DNA from: Desulfovibrio sp. A2
Lineage (GTDB): Bacteria; Desulfobacterota; Desulfovibrionia; Desulfovibrionales; Desulfovibrionaceae
DNA: 64,000 bases
Direction of reading: 5' to 3'
NCBI RefSeq assembly: GCF_000226255.1
Contig: NZ_AGFG01000050.1
Coordinates: forward strand, 124,001 to 188,000
Numbering within the stretch: position 1 is the first letter of the stretch; every line of letters starts with the position of its first letter. This document shows, one piece after another, positions 7,863 to 17,355 of the stretch. Made by a program: the position numbers and the translations under genes. The notes beneath the pieces were generated by a model. The model saw nothing but the letters and a program-made list of their open reading frames with translations, was not told where the DNA came from and did no database searches.

Positions 7863-10601
7863 CTACAGCAACGGAATGTCCCAGTTGAACGGGCTGGTAC
7901 GCCTCGGCTCGGGCACGGTCAGGGGCGGGTGCTCGTCGATGCGCACGAACAGGGTGTACCCGGCGGCTTCCAGTTGCGCGCGGCGGTCCTCGATGTCCAG
8001 CGGCCAGCCGGGGTAGATCCAGGTGTTCTGGCCGTAGCGTCGGGCCCAGAACACCTCGTTCTTGGGGCTGTTGAACGGCTCGCCCTGCTTCAGCCCCTCC
8101 AGATGGTGGCGGGTGACGCCCATGGGCCAGTAGCCGGACAGCACCACGCCCAGCGGCAGGCAGCTCTGGCGCGGCAGGGCCAGCATGTCTTCTCCGGGCA
8201 GTTCGGGGCTGACGATGGCGGCGGCAAAGCCCAACTGCCGCAGCACGGCCAGCGCGGCCGGGTTGGCGGTGTTGCAGAAGGGGCCAGCTGTCAGCGAAAG
8301 GTCGCGGCGGGCGTGCGCATCACCGAACAGGCCGACCTGCCACGGCGCGTTGAGCACGAAGTGGCGCGCCCCGTCGCGGACGGCCTCGCGGGCCATGCGC
8401 AGCCACTGGGCCTCCTCGTCCGGCCAGATCACCGGCGGCAGCCACCACGAGATGCGCGGATACAGCGTGCGCGACACCTCGCGCAGGGCCTTCGGCGATA
8501 GCCACAGGCCCATCACCGTGCCGGGGCGCACCCCGGCCTTGCCTTCGCGGCCGTGCGGCAGCGAGCCGCGCAGGATCACGTCCAGCGGGCGCGCGGGCTT
8601 GCCGGGGGCGGGGTAGGTGGGGGCGAATTCCACCGGGCCGCCTTCGCGGCGGGCGTCGCGGTGGCGTTCCAGCTTGGACTGCCAGGTGCGCACCTCGCGC
8701 GTCAGTTCCTGTTCGCGGCGGTCGATGAGGAACACCGGCGTGCCCAGCTTGGGCGTCTTGTGGCGCGGCAGGCGCAGGTTGAAGGTGCCCGCCTTGGGGA
8801 TGTGGCGGGCCACCGGCAGGGTGGTGTGCCACGATTCGTCCTCGTAGCCGATGCGCAATAGGTCCTGCGGCAGCAGCTCGAAGCGCGGCCTGAAGTAGAT
8901 GCCGCCTTCCGGGGTCTGGCCCACCTTGCCCGCCAGCAGGCCGGAACTGGTCTGCTCGCCGGGGGCGGTGGGGTCGCCCCCGCGCTGCGGCAGGAAGCGG
9001 GCGTGGGTGCCGGGACGGCCAAGGGCCATCTCCAGGATGTCCTCGGCCTGCTTGCGGGCCTTGGGGTCATCCGGGTTGTCGCGCAGCAGGCGGTAGGCCG
9101 ACACCGCGTAGTACACGTAGTGCGGCCCCTTCTTGCGGCCCTCGATCTTCCACGAGGCCAGGTGCGGCACCGACAGCAGCGTCTTGGCCAGCACGTCCAG
9201 GGAAAGGTCGAGACACGAGAAGAAGCGCCCCTCGCGGCCCTTCTGGCGGTACACCCGGCGGCACGGCTGCACGCAGCGGCCGCGCAGGCCGCTTTTGCCG
9301 CCCATGTAGCTGGACCAGTAGCAGCGGCCCGACACGCAGTAGCACAGCGCGCCGTGCACGAAGAATTCCAGGTCCAGCCCTTCCGGGCAGGCGGTTCCGC
9401 AGGCGCGGATTTCGTCGATGTTCAGCTCGCGCGGCAGGATAACCCGGCTGGCCCCCAACTGGCGCGCCACGGTGAGCGCGGCGGGGTGGGTGATGTTGGC
9501 CAGCGTGGACAGGTGCATTTCGCCCGTGAACCCGGCCTGCCGGGCGATGTCCAGCATGCCGAGGTCCTGCACGATGAGCGCGTCGGGCCGCACGTCGCGG
9601 GCAAGGCGGGCCACCAGGCGTCCGGCGGCGTCGGTGTCGCCGGGCTTGAGCATGGAGTTCATGGCCACGTAGATGCGGCGGCCCTCGGAGTGGGCCAGGT
9701 CCGTCAGCGCGGCCAGTTCGCCGGTGGAGAAGTTTTCCGCCTGCATGCGGGCCGAGAAATGCTTCAGGCCCAGGTACACCGCGTCTGCGCCGGCGGCGAA
9801 GGCGGCCAGCGCGGCGGGCATGTCGCCCGCCGGGGCGAGGATTTCGGGGGTGCGCAGGCTGTCCGCCAGGGCAGGCGCGGCACTGCCGGATGCGGCCAAG
9901 GCGGCCCCGGCGGACACGCTGGGGGGCAGCAGTTCCGCCAGTTCCGCGTCGGTCAGGCGGGTGCGGCGGTGCTCGCGTTCCGGGGCGCGGTCGTCCACGA
10001 ATTCGTCGGCCTTGCCCGAGGATTGGGCCGGATTGCCCGGACGGGCCGGGCGCGCGGGACGTTCCGGACGGGGGCCGGAGCGGTCGTCACGCCCACTGTC
10101 CCGGCGATCGTCCCGCCGACTGTCGCGGCGTTCCCCGGCGCGGGGATCACCGCCACGAGGATCCGTGGTCCAGTCGTCGTGGTCCCGCTTGCCGGAGCGT
10201 TTTCCGGACTGTTTGCCAGACTGTTTGCCCGGCTGTCTGTCAGTCGGCTTGCCCTGCTGCCCGCCCTGTGGGCCTGCGGGCCGCTTGCCGCCGCGCGAGC
10301 CGGTGGGCTTTTGCGCATCCTGCCCGTCTTCCTGCTGCGGTCGACGGGTGCGGCGGGGGCGGTCTTCGCGTTCGGCCTGCGCGCCGCTGTCCTTACGGGC
10401 CGGGCGGGCCGGACGTGCGGGGCGGGGCGCGCGGGACTGCTGGTCGTCACGCCCGCGCGAGCCGGGGGCGTCGCCCGTATCGGGCTTGCCGGATTTCCCG
10501 GGTTTTCCGGTCGCGCCGGTCTTGCCGGGCTTTTTCGGACCGGCCGGGCGCTTGCCCGTGGCGGCGGCTCCGGATGCGGGGCGTGAAGGCTTGCTGGACA
10601 T
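7863..10601 (-). CDS. U32 peptidase-family protein, RlhA/TrhP-like, with a long disordered N-terminus
   Basis: This 912-residue protein contains a U32 domain from about residue 245. The signature EFFVHGALCYCVSGRCYWSS (about residues 413-432) fits the family pattern, and further Cys residues follow (GRCVQPCRR). Bacterial U32 proteins such as RlhA and TrhP hydroxylate cytidine or uridine in rRNA or tRNA using prephenate-derived chemistry. The folded part here is close in length to RlhA (about 650), so an rRNA-modification role is likely but inferred. The first 240 residues are a Lys/Arg/Pro/Gly/Asp-rich, probably disordered extension (GKTGATGKPGKSGKP) that could bind RNA. GGAG lies 11 bases before the ATG at 10601. 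Confidence 0.88.
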   Translation of the reverse strand: MSSKPSRPASGAAATGKRPAGPKKPGKTGATGKPGKSGKPDTGDAPGSRGRDDQQSRAPRPARPARPARKDSGAQAEREDRPRRTRRPQQEDGQDAQKPTGSRGGKRPAGPQGGQQGKPTDRQPGKQSGKQSGKRSGKRDHDDWTTDPRGGDPRAGERRDSRRDDRRDSGRDDRSGPRPERPARPARPGNPAQSSGKADEFVDDRAPEREHRRTRLTDAELAELLPPSVSAGAALAASGSAAPALADSLRTPEILAPAGDMPAALAAFAAGADAVYLGLKHFSARMQAENFSTGELAALTDLAHSEGRRIYVAMNSMLKPGDTDAAGRLVARLARDVRPDALIVQDLGMLDIARQAGFTGEMHLSTLANITHPAALTVARQLGASRVILPRELNIDEIRACGTACPEGLDLEFFVHGALCYCVSGRCYWSSYMGGKSGLRGRCVQPCRRVYRQKGREGRFFSCLDLSLDVLAKTLLSVPHLASWKIEGRKKGPHYVYYAVSAYRLLRDNPDDPKARKQAEDILEMALGRPGTHARFLPQRGGDPTAPGEQTSSGLLAGKVGQTPEGGIYFRPRFELLPQDLLRIGYEDESWHTTLPVARHIPKAGTFNLRLPRHKTPKLGTPVFLIDRREQELTREVRTWQSKLERHRDARREGGPVEFAPTYPAPGKPARPLDVILRGSLPHGREGKAGVRPGTVMGLWLSPKALREVSRTLYPRISWWLPPVIWPDEEAQWLRMAREAVRDGARHFVLNAPWQVGLFGDAHARRDLSLTAGPFCNTANPAALAVLRQLGFAAAIVSPELPGEDMLALPRQSCLPLGVVLSGYWPMGVTRHHLEGLKQGEPFNSPKNEVFWARRYGQNTWIYPGWPLDIEDRRAQLEAAGYTLFVRIDEHPPLTVPEPRRTSPFNWDIPLL

Positions 10602-11127
10602 GACTATGTTTCTCCGCAGGGGGGATGCACTATGCGTTGGGGGGATGCCCGCCCGGCGGAAAAGGCCGGATGATGGGTCGGCGCGCGCGGGGGGCTGCGT
10701 GGCGGCGGTGACGTGATGACGTCGCGGTGGCCGCACGGGGAGCAGTGCATCTAACCATAGAACGCCCGCATGGCAACCGCAATGGTTCGTGCGGTTTTCG
10801 GGCGATGCGGGCGGGGGGGCGATGCGGGCGGCGCGGGACTGGTCTCAGTTCCCCGCGCGAGCCACCCGTTACCGGCGCACTGTCGGCGGTCTGCCGCATA
10901 AGCCCCGGCGGCCCGAAATTCCGCATCCGCGTCGCATCCGGGCCGCATCCGCGTCGTACTGGGCCATGTGCGCGGTCCCGCACCGCCCCCCCACCGCTTG
11001 ACCCGGCCCGCGCCGCCGACTACACCCGTATGCACGGGGGGCACGCGCGGTTGCCGTCTCCGGGCGCACCCGCGCCCCGGCGGCCACACGACGCGGCCAC
11101 ATTCTTTTCGAGGACACCATCACCGCC
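10602..11127 (+). other. Divergent intergenic region between the U32 gene and pyrK
   Basis: This 526-base gap has no convincing gene. It contains a good sigma-70-like promoter at 10998-11026 for pyrKD and the ribosome site of the U32 gene (GGAG near 10613). No promoter for the U32 gene was recognised. Confidence 0.5.
10998..11026 (+). promoter_or_regulatory. Sigma-70-like promoter for pyrK-pyrD
   Basis: TTGACC, a 17-base spacer and TACACC give a predicted start near 11034, about 95 bases before the pyrK ATG. Confidence 0.55.
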
Positions 11128-11997
11128 ATGAACACACCCGCCTGCACCGACCTGACGGTGCTCGACCTCGTTCCCTTCGGACAGACCGGCGGCGAGGCCC
11201 GCTTTTTTGCCCTGCGCCTGGAACGCCCCCAGTGGGCCGACTGGAAGCCCGGCCAGTTCGTCATGCTGCGCCCCGCCGGATGGGCGCTGGACATGCTGTG
11301 GGCGCGCCCCTTCTCCATCTGCCGCATCAGCGCGCGCGACCTGGTCATCTTCTTTCAGGTGGTGGGGCGCGGCACCGCGCGCCTTGCCCAGCTGCGCACC
11401 GGCGACGTGGTGCACGTGTGGGGCCCGCTGGGCAACGCCTTCGCCATGGAGCCGGACACCCCCACCCTGATGCTGGCCGGGGGCATCGGCATCGCGCCGT
11501 TCATCGGCTATGCCCACACCCACCCCAAGCCGTGGAACCTGTGGATGGATTTCGGCCACCGCATGCCGCTGGGGTGCTACCCCTTCGAGAGCATCAACGA
11601 AAAGATCATGGCCGACAGTCACCACGAGGAAGGCCCCGAAGATCTTTCGCGGTTCATCGAGACCATGGGCCGCCGGATGCGCGAATTCCGCGACCAGAAC
11701 GGGCTGGTGCTGGCCTGCGGGCCCACCCCCTTCCTGCGCACGGTGCGCTCGTTCGCGCTGGAATACGGCGTGCGCACCCAGCTTTCGCTGGAAACGCGCA
11801 TGGCCTGCGGCGTGGGCGCGTGCCTGGGCTGCGTGTGCCGCACCACCGAGCAGTGGCCCGACCCGGCCAGGGCGGGCGGCAACGTGCAGACCTGCACCCA
11901 GGGCCCGGTGTTCTGGGCGGAGCAGATCACCTTCGACGACGAAACCGCCGCCCCGCCCACGGCCGCCGATGCGCCCGTGCAGGCCTGCGAACGCTAA
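11128..11997 (+). CDS. pyrK: Dihydroorotate dehydrogenase electron-transfer subunit
   Basis: This 289-residue FAD/[2Fe-2S] protein passes electrons from dihydroorotate oxidation by PyrD to NAD+. The N-terminal flavin-binding barrel contains WKPGQFVMLRP and WARPFSI; the nucleotide-binding part has LMLAGGIGIAPFIGY (about residues 112-126). The C-terminal cluster motif is CGVGACLGCVC (about residues 229-239) plus a later Cys in NVQTCTQGPVF, the spacing expected for the PyrK iron-sulfur cluster. GAGGAC lies about 14 bases upstream. pyrD follows 57 bases later, so the two genes form the class 1B heterotetramer. Confidence 0.93.
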   Translation: MNTPACTDLTVLDLVPFGQTGGEARFFALRLERPQWADWKPGQFVMLRPAGWALDMLWARPFSICRISARDLVIFFQVVGRGTARLAQLRTGDVVHVWGPLGNAFAMEPDTPTLMLAGGIGIAPFIGYAHTHPKPWNLWMDFGHRMPLGCYPFESINEKIMADSHHEEGPEDLSRFIETMGRRMREFRDQNGLVLACGPTPFLRTVRSFALEYGVRTQLSLETRMACGVGACLGCVCRTTEQWPDPARAGGNVQTCTQGPVFWAEQITFDDETAAPPTAADAPVQACER

Positions 11998-12054
11998 CGA
12001 AAATCCTGATTTGGAATCCGCCCCTGGAATCCGGGACATAGGATCAGAAAAGTC

Positions 12055-12981
12055 ATGATCGACATGCACGTTACCCTTCCCGGCGGGCTGCACCCGCTGA
12101 CCCTGAACAACCCGGTCATGACCGCCTCGGGCACCTTCGGGTACGGGGTGGAGTTCACCCCCTACGGCGACCTGACCAGGCTTGGCGGCATCGTGGTCAA
12201 GGGTCTGTCCCTGGCCCCGCGCCGGGGCAACCCCATGCCCCGCGTGGCCGAAACCCCTTGCGGCATGCTGAACGCCGTGGGCTTGCAGAATGACGGCGTC
12301 GAGTACTTCGTGCGCACCACCCTGCCCAAACTCCCGTGGCGCGAGGTGCCCATCGTGGCCAACCTGTACGCCTGCGACCCCGGCGAATTCGGCGAACTGG
12401 CCGCCGTGCTGGCCGCCGAAGAGGGCGTGGCCGCGCTGGAAGTGAACATCTCCTGCCCCAACGTGAAGGAAGGCGGCGTGATCTTCGGCCAGGACCCGCG
12501 CCAGGCCGCCAAGGTGACCGAGGCGGTGAAGATGCGCGCGGGCAGCAAGCCGGTCATCGTCAAGCTGTCGCCCAATGTCACCGACATCGCCCACATGGCC
12601 CGCGCCGTGGAAGACGCCGGGGCCGACGTGCTCTCCTGCATCAACACCCTGACCGGCATGGGCGTGGACATCAACACCCGCAAGCCCCTGCTGGCCAACG
12701 TGGTGGGCGGTTTGTCCGGCCCGGCCATCAAGCCCGTGGCCCTGCGCTGCGTGTGGCAGGTGGCGAAAGCCGTGTCCATTCCGGTCATCGGCATCGGCGG
12801 CATCACCAGCGCCGAGGACGTGCTGGAATTCCTGCTGGTGGGCGCGCACGCCGTGCAGGTGGGCACCGCCAACTTCATCCGCCCCGACTTCGTGTTCCGG
12901 CTGGTGGACGAACTAGCCGCCCTTTGCGAGCGCATGGGCATTGAGCAGTGGGATGATTTTCGGGGCACGCTGAAAGTCTAG
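12055..12981 (+). CDS. pyrD: Dihydroorotate dehydrogenase catalytic subunit, class 1B
   Basis: The FMN barrel enzyme oxidises dihydroorotate to orotate in pyrimidine synthesis and works with PyrK. At 308 residues it has the standard length. Seen motifs are NPVMTASGTFGYG (about residues 18-30), MLNAVGLQNDG, the catalytic loop VNISCPNVKEGG with the class 1 Cys near residue 134, VIVKLSPNVTDI and the FMN phosphate site GIGGITSAEDVLEFLLVGA. AGGA precedes the ATG at 12055; an ATG three codons later is also possible. Confidence 0.95.
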   Translation: MIDMHVTLPGGLHPLTLNNPVMTASGTFGYGVEFTPYGDLTRLGGIVVKGLSLAPRRGNPMPRVAETPCGMLNAVGLQNDGVEYFVRTTLPKLPWREVPIVANLYACDPGEFGELAAVLAAEEGVAALEVNISCPNVKEGGVIFGQDPRQAAKVTEAVKMRAGSKPVIVKLSPNVTDIAHMARAVEDAGADVLSCINTLTGMGVDINTRKPLLANVVGGLSGPAIKPVALRCVWQVAKAVSIPVIGIGGITSAEDVLEFLLVGAHAVQVGTANFIRPDFVFRLVDELAALCERMGIEQWDDFRGTLKV

Positions 12982-13004
12982 ATCGGAATTTCTGGAAGAA
13001 TGAA

Positions 13005-13068
13005 CCGGGGAAAGGAACCTTTTGGAAAAGGTTCCTTTCCCCGGACCCCTTTCCTCCAAAACTTTTTT
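13005..13068 (+). repeat. Dispersed 3'-end hairpin element, copy 2
   Basis: A perfect 19-bp inverted repeat (arms 13005-13023 and 13026-13044, starting CCGGGGAAAGGAACC, two-base loop) is followed by a C-rich tract and CCAAAACTTTTTT. It starts 24 bases after pyrD. The module matches the element at 7715-7774 in inverse orientation. The hairpin and T-run could also end transcription. Confidence 0.7.
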
Positions 13069-13139
13069 CTTGGTCCTTCAAACGATGGCTGCGTCCGGGC
13101 AGCCCCCTGATTCCTCCTTTTCGCTCCAGGCAACAAAAC

Positions 13140-13171
13140 GGGCCGCGCACCTTGAGGTGCGCGGCCCTTGT
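13140..13171. terminator. Bidirectional intrinsic terminator between pyrD and putA
   Basis: GGGCCGCGCACC pairs with GGTGCGCGGCCC around a TTGA loop. The minus strand continues with GTTTTGTT, so it serves putA best, and the plus strand with TTGT. Confidence 0.75.
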
Positions 13172-13202
13172 CGTTCGTTGCCTGCCGGGCGGGTGGCAGA
13201 GC

Positions 13203-16200
13203 CTACCCGATCCAGTCGTCGTCTTCCTCGATGGGGGCAAAGCCCCGGCGCATGGTGTTTTCGGTCACGCAGCGCGGGTCCATGAACTGCAGCAGGTAGT
13301 CGGGGCCGCCGGTCTTGGAGCCGACGCCCGACATCTTGAACCCGCCGAAGGGCTGGCGTTCCACCATGGCCCCGGTGGAGCCCCGGTTCAGGTACAGGTT
13401 GCCCACGCGGAAGTCGCGGCGGGCCTTGGTCAGGTTTTCGGGGCTGCGCGAGAACACGCCGCCGGTCAGGGCAAAGCGGGTGCCGTTGGCGATGGCCAGC
13501 GCCTCGTCAAAGCTGCCCGCGCGCATCACGGCCAGCACCGGGCCGAAGATTTCTTCCTGCGCAATCCGATGGTGCGGCTTGATGCCTTCCACGATGGTCA
13601 GCGGCACGTAGCAACCCTCTGCGGGGATGTCGGTGCGCTTCACCAGCACCTTGCCTTCCTGCTCGGCTATCTTGATGTATTCCAGGATGTTCTTCTGCAG
13701 CGACGCGTCGGCCACCGGGCCCATGTAGTTGGCCGGGTCTTCCGACGGGCCGATCTTGATGGCCTGCGCCGCCTTGACGAGCCGCTCCACGAAGCGGTCG
13801 TAGATGGGGTCCAGCACGATGACCCGCGAGCAGGCCGAGCACTTCTGGCCCTGGAACCCGAAGGCGGAGTTCAGCACCTGCAACACGGCCTCGTCGAGGT
13901 CGGCGTCGTCGTCGATGATGATGGCGTTCTTGCCGCCCATTTCGGCGATGACCCGCTTGCACTGCATCTGGCCGGGCTGCACCCTGGCCGCCTTTTCCTG
14001 AATGCGCAGGCCCACTTCCATGGAGCCGGTGAAGCAGATCATGCTCACCTGCGGGTGTTCCACCAGGTAGTCGCCCATGACCGAGCTGCGGCCCGGCACG
14101 TAGTTGAACACGCCTTCGGGCAGGCCCGCCTCGCGGAAGATTTCCGTAAGGTTGTACCCGATGCGAGAGGCTATGGACGATGGCTTGAAGATCACCGGGT
14201 TGCCAGTGACGATGGCGGCGGCGGCCATGCCGATGGCGATGGCGAAGGGGAAGTTCCACGGCGCGATGACCGCGGCGATGCCCTTGGGCTGGTAGAACAG
14301 GTGGTTCAGTTCGCCGGGGGCGCGGCCCATGCGGCGCGGCGCGCCAAGGCGCAGCATTTCGCGGGCGTAGTAATCCAGGAAGTCGATGCCCTCGCCCACG
14401 TCATGGAAGGCCTGGTCCCACTGCTTGCCCACTTCCAGCACCTGCCAGGCGGACAGCTCGAACATGCGGCGGCGGGCGATGTCCGCCGCGCGGCGCAGGT
14501 ACAGGGCCCGGTCGGCGGGGGATGTGTCGCGCCAGGCCGGGAAGGCCCTTTCGGCGGCCTCGATGGCGGCGTCCACTTCCGGCTTGCCGCCCTGGCAGAC
14601 CCTGGCGATGACTTCCGCAGGGTTCGCCGGGTTGGTGGAGGCGATGGTGTCCTCCGTGGTCACGTCCTTGCCGCCGATGAACAGCGGAATAACCCCGCCC
14701 GCCTTGCCGCGCACGTCCGCGATGGCGTTCACGAAGCCCTGGCGGTTGGCGGGAATGGTCAGGTCCAGCATGCTTTCGTTGACGAACGGGGGCAGGCCGT
14801 CGGGGCCGGTCTGTATGGGGCGGGGCGGCGGGGCGGCTGCCAGTTCGCGTTCCAGGGTGGCCTGGGGGTTTTCCAGCAGCCGTTCCAGTTCCGCGCCGTC
14901 CACGAAGCTCTGGCGCAGGAAGGATTCGTTGGCGGTGTTTTCCAGCAGGCGGCGCACCAGGTAGGCCATGCCGGGAATCAGTTCGCCATAGGGGCAGTAT
15001 AGGCGCACGCGCCCGGCCACGTTCTTCAGCCCCTTTCGCACCGGCTCGGCCATGCCGTACAGCACCTGGAACTCGTAGCGGTGGGCGGGCACGTTCAGCG
15101 CGCGGGCCGTTTCCATCACCGTGGCGATGGTGCGCACGTTGTGCGAGGCGCAGGCGAAGTAGACGAGGTCGTGGTTTTCAAGAATGCGGCGGGCCAGCTT
15201 TTCGTAGCAGATGTCCGATTCCGGCTTGCGGATCCATACGGGAATTTCCCAGCCGTTCTGCTTGGCCATCACCGTTTCGTAGTCCCAGTACGCGCCCTTC
15301 ACCAGGCGGATGCCGAAGGGCAGCTTTTCGGCGCGGCCCCAGGCCAGCAGATCGTCCAGGTCGTGTTCGGTGCAGCGCAGGTAGGCCTGCAGCACGATGG
15401 ACAGGTGCGGGTAGTCGCGGAATTCCGGCATGGTGCGCAGCCGCTTGAACAGTTCCAGCGTCATTTCGCGGTACTTCAGCTGCTCCATGTCGATGCACAG
15501 AAAGCCGCCCATCTCCACGATCTTGCGGTAGATGGGCACCAAGCGCGACAGCATGCCCCGCACGGATCCTTCCACGTCGCCGGGCTTGGCCTGCGAGTAG
15601 AGGGCCGAAGGCTTGATGGACACGTTCACCTTGGGGGTGTGGCCCCAATCCTGCGCGGAATCCGGACCGGTGGTGCTGCCGGTGGAATCGGCCAGCGGCG
15701 CCCACTTGGCGTGCTCCTTGGCGATGGCGTCCAGCACCTCCAAGTAGCCGTTGGCGTAGGCGTCGGCCTCTTCTTCGCTCACCGTGGCCTCGCCCAACAG
15801 GTCCACGGTGAAGGCAAAGCCTTCCTTGCGCAGCTTGGCCAGGCCCTTGATGGCTTCCTTGGTGTTTTCGCCGATGATGAAGGTGCGGGCCATGCCTTCG
15901 ATGTTGGACCGGATGAACTTGCCCATGAGCATGCCGGTGAAGGCCCCGCCGAAACCGGCGGCACCCGCGCCCCACTTGAGCACGGGGGGCACGTCCGCCC
16001 CGTCGGCCGAGAAATATTCGCGGATGTGGCGGGTGAGCGCCTCGGAGGTGTTCAGGTAGGGCAAAACGTCCACGAAGCGGAACAGCTGGACCTTGAAGCC
16101 TTCGTTCTGCATGGCCCAGTCCATGACCTTGCCTGTCCAGAAGCCCTTGTTGAAGATGGACGGGGCTTCGCCGCTGATGCTCTTGAAGAATTCCTTGCCG

Positions 16201-16235
16201 CGCTCGACGATGCGCGCATCAAGATGCTGTTCCAT
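13203..16235 (-). CDS. putA: Bifunctional proline dehydrogenase / pyrroline-5-carboxylate dehydrogenase
   Basis: This 1010-residue fusion oxidises proline to glutamate. An FAD-dependent proline dehydrogenase barrel lies at about residues 120-460, with KVNVSIKPSALYSQ and RLVKGAYWDYE (near 312-322). The NAD-dependent aldehyde dehydrogenase lies at about 510-990, with VIAPWNFPFAIAIGM, the general-base Glu region VIAEMGGKNAIIID (near 764) and the catalytic Cys in FQGQKCSACSRV (near 797). No ribbon-helix-helix DNA-binding domain precedes it, so unlike the E. coli protein it should not autoregulate. The ATG at 16235 has an excellent AGGAGG site; a longer frame to 16610 crosses non-coding DNA. Confidence 0.95.
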   Translation of the reverse strand: MEQHLDARIVERGKEFFKSISGEAPSIFNKGFWTGKVMDWAMQNEGFKVQLFRFVDVLPYLNTSEALTRHIREYFSADGADVPPVLKWGAGAAGFGGAFTGMLMGKFIRSNIEGMARTFIIGENTKEAIKGLAKLRKEGFAFTVDLLGEATVSEEEADAYANGYLEVLDAIAKEHAKWAPLADSTGSTTGPDSAQDWGHTPKVNVSIKPSALYSQAKPGDVEGSVRGMLSRLVPIYRKIVEMGGFLCIDMEQLKYREMTLELFKRLRTMPEFRDYPHLSIVLQAYLRCTEHDLDDLLAWGRAEKLPFGIRLVKGAYWDYETVMAKQNGWEIPVWIRKPESDICYEKLARRILENHDLVYFACASHNVRTIATVMETARALNVPAHRYEFQVLYGMAEPVRKGLKNVAGRVRLYCPYGELIPGMAYLVRRLLENTANESFLRQSFVDGAELERLLENPQATLERELAAAPPPRPIQTGPDGLPPFVNESMLDLTIPANRQGFVNAIADVRGKAGGVIPLFIGGKDVTTEDTIASTNPANPAEVIARVCQGGKPEVDAAIEAAERAFPAWRDTSPADRALYLRRAADIARRRMFELSAWQVLEVGKQWDQAFHDVGEGIDFLDYYAREMLRLGAPRRMGRAPGELNHLFYQPKGIAAVIAPWNFPFAIAIGMAAAAIVTGNPVIFKPSSIASRIGYNLTEIFREAGLPEGVFNYVPGRSSVMGDYLVEHPQVSMICFTGSMEVGLRIQEKAARVQPGQMQCKRVIAEMGGKNAIIIDDDADLDEAVLQVLNSAFGFQGQKCSACSRVIVLDPIYDRFVERLVKAAQAIKIGPSEDPANYMGPVADASLQKNILEYIKIAEQEGKVLVKRTDIPAEGCYVPLTIVEGIKPHHRIAQEEIFGPVLAVMRAGSFDEALAIANGTRFALTGGVFSRSPENLTKARRDFRVGNLYLNRGSTGAMVERQPFGGFKMSGVGSKTGGPDYLLQFMDPRCVTENTMRRGFAPIEEDDDWIG

Positions 16236-16696
16236 GCGGTTCCTCCTGGGCGTCGCGCGGGTGTGGTCCCGGCGGGTGTGGTGTGGGTGCGAGTCGTGCG
16301 GTGTGGTGAGAAAGGCTCCTGCTGTGTCGCGCGGCGGCGGGGCGGGCGGTCCGCTCCTGGTGCCGTCGTGAGGCATGATTTTTCGATATTCGGAACGGTT
16401 GTAGGCGTTGGGGTGCCAGAAATCAACCCCGCGCCGGGTCGGAGCGGAGCGGTCGCTCTTGCGTCCAGATGGGCCGGGGGCTGGCGGGCGGCGGGCGGAA
16501 GGAGAAAGGGACAAGGGACGGGGGGCACGCGGACGGGGGCAAGGCTGGGGCGCGGAAACGACAAGGGCCGCCGACATCGTGCGATGTCGGCGGCCCTGCG
16601 TTTCGGTCATTCAGCCGGTGGGCTGGCGGGGCGCGAGGTGGGAAGTCCTCGTGAAGGCAGCGCGGGTGCGCCCCGGGGAATCAGTTCGTGGTCAGG
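16236..16696 (-). other. Gap between zraP and putA
   Basis: These 461 bases follow zraP and precede putA on the minus strand. They contain the hairpin at 16564-16597. A short AT-richer patch at 16375-16402 could hold the putA promoter, but no pair of boxes is convincing. No gene is seen. Confidence 0.45.
16564..16597 (-). terminator. Hairpin terminator downstream of zraP
   Basis: A perfect 34-base palindrome (AGGGCCGCCGACATCG and complement) is followed on the minus strand by TTGTCGTTT. The U-run is weak, so termination may be incomplete. Confidence 0.6.
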
Positions 16697-17227
16697 CTAC
16701 TGGTTGGCCGGGGCCTGGCCGCCATGCATGGGGCCGTGGCCCTGGCCGCCCATCATGCCGCCCCCGTGGCCCTGCCCACCCATCATGCCACCGCCATGGC
16801 CCATGCCGCCCATGCCCATGTGGCCCATGCGGCCGTAGCCGGGGTTCACGCCCACTTCCTTTTCAAGCCGGGTGTCGAGGGCGGTGTATTCGCCGCGAAT
16901 CTGGGTGCGCAGGTCGGCCAGCTCGTTGCTCAGCTTGGAAATGGTTTCCGGCTTGGTGTTGGGGTTGCCGGACAGGGCGTTCAGTTCGGTGTGCTTGGCC
17001 CAGGCCTTGTCCTTCAGGGGCTGGATGCGGGCGTCCGCTTCCTTGTAGATGGCGTCGTACTTGGCCTGCTTTTCCGGGGTCAGGGCGTTGTACACCGAGC
17101 CGGTGGCGCAGCCGCCGCCCATGCCCATGCCGCCGCCCATGCGGGCGAAGGCGCTGTCGGTGATGCCGGTGAGGGCGAGCAGGCCCGCAAGGGCCACCGT
17201 GCCGAGGACGAGATGCTTGGTCTTCAT
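16697..17227 (-). CDS. zraP: ZraP-like periplasmic zinc/envelope-stress chaperone
   Basis: This 176-residue exported protein belongs to the CpxP/Spy/ZraP group. ZraP binds zinc and protects periplasmic proteins. A signal peptide (LVLGTVALAGLLALTG, cleavage after AFA near residue 29) is followed by MGGGMGMGGGCATG, an LTPEKQAKYDAIYKEADA helix, an alpha-helical hairpin to about residue 125, and a Met/Gly/His/Gln tail (GHGGGMMGGQGHG repeated). Tail and N-terminus offer many metal ligands plus one Cys. AGGAGC precedes the ATG. It is divergent from zraS-zraR and has its own sigma-54 promoter, matching the known Zra circuit. Confidence 0.88.
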   Translation of the reverse strand: MKTKHLVLGTVALAGLLALTGITDSAFARMGGGMGMGGGCATGSVYNALTPEKQAKYDAIYKEADARIQPLKDKAWAKHTELNALSGNPNTKPETISKLSNELADLRTQIRGEYTALDTRLEKEVGVNPGYGRMGHMGMGGMGHGGGMMGGQGHGGGMMGGQGHGPMHGGQAPANQ

Positions 17228-17355
17228 GATGTTTGCTCCTGTCGATGGGGGTTGATTCGTTGCCGCCCCGCCGCGGCGTCTGCGCGCATCCGCAGTGGAT
17301 GGCGTGGCCGTGAACTGTGTGCGGGGCTGGTGCGCTTGTTGCTTGACCGGGTATG

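Noticed and set aside
10602..10736. N-terminal extension of the U32 protein by 45 residues
   Set aside because: No ribosome site; the ATG at 10601 has GGAG upstream.
16236..16610. N-terminal extension of PutA by 125 residues
   Set aside because: The extension is Arg/Pro/Thr rich and the internal ATG at 16235 has a perfect AGGAGG site.
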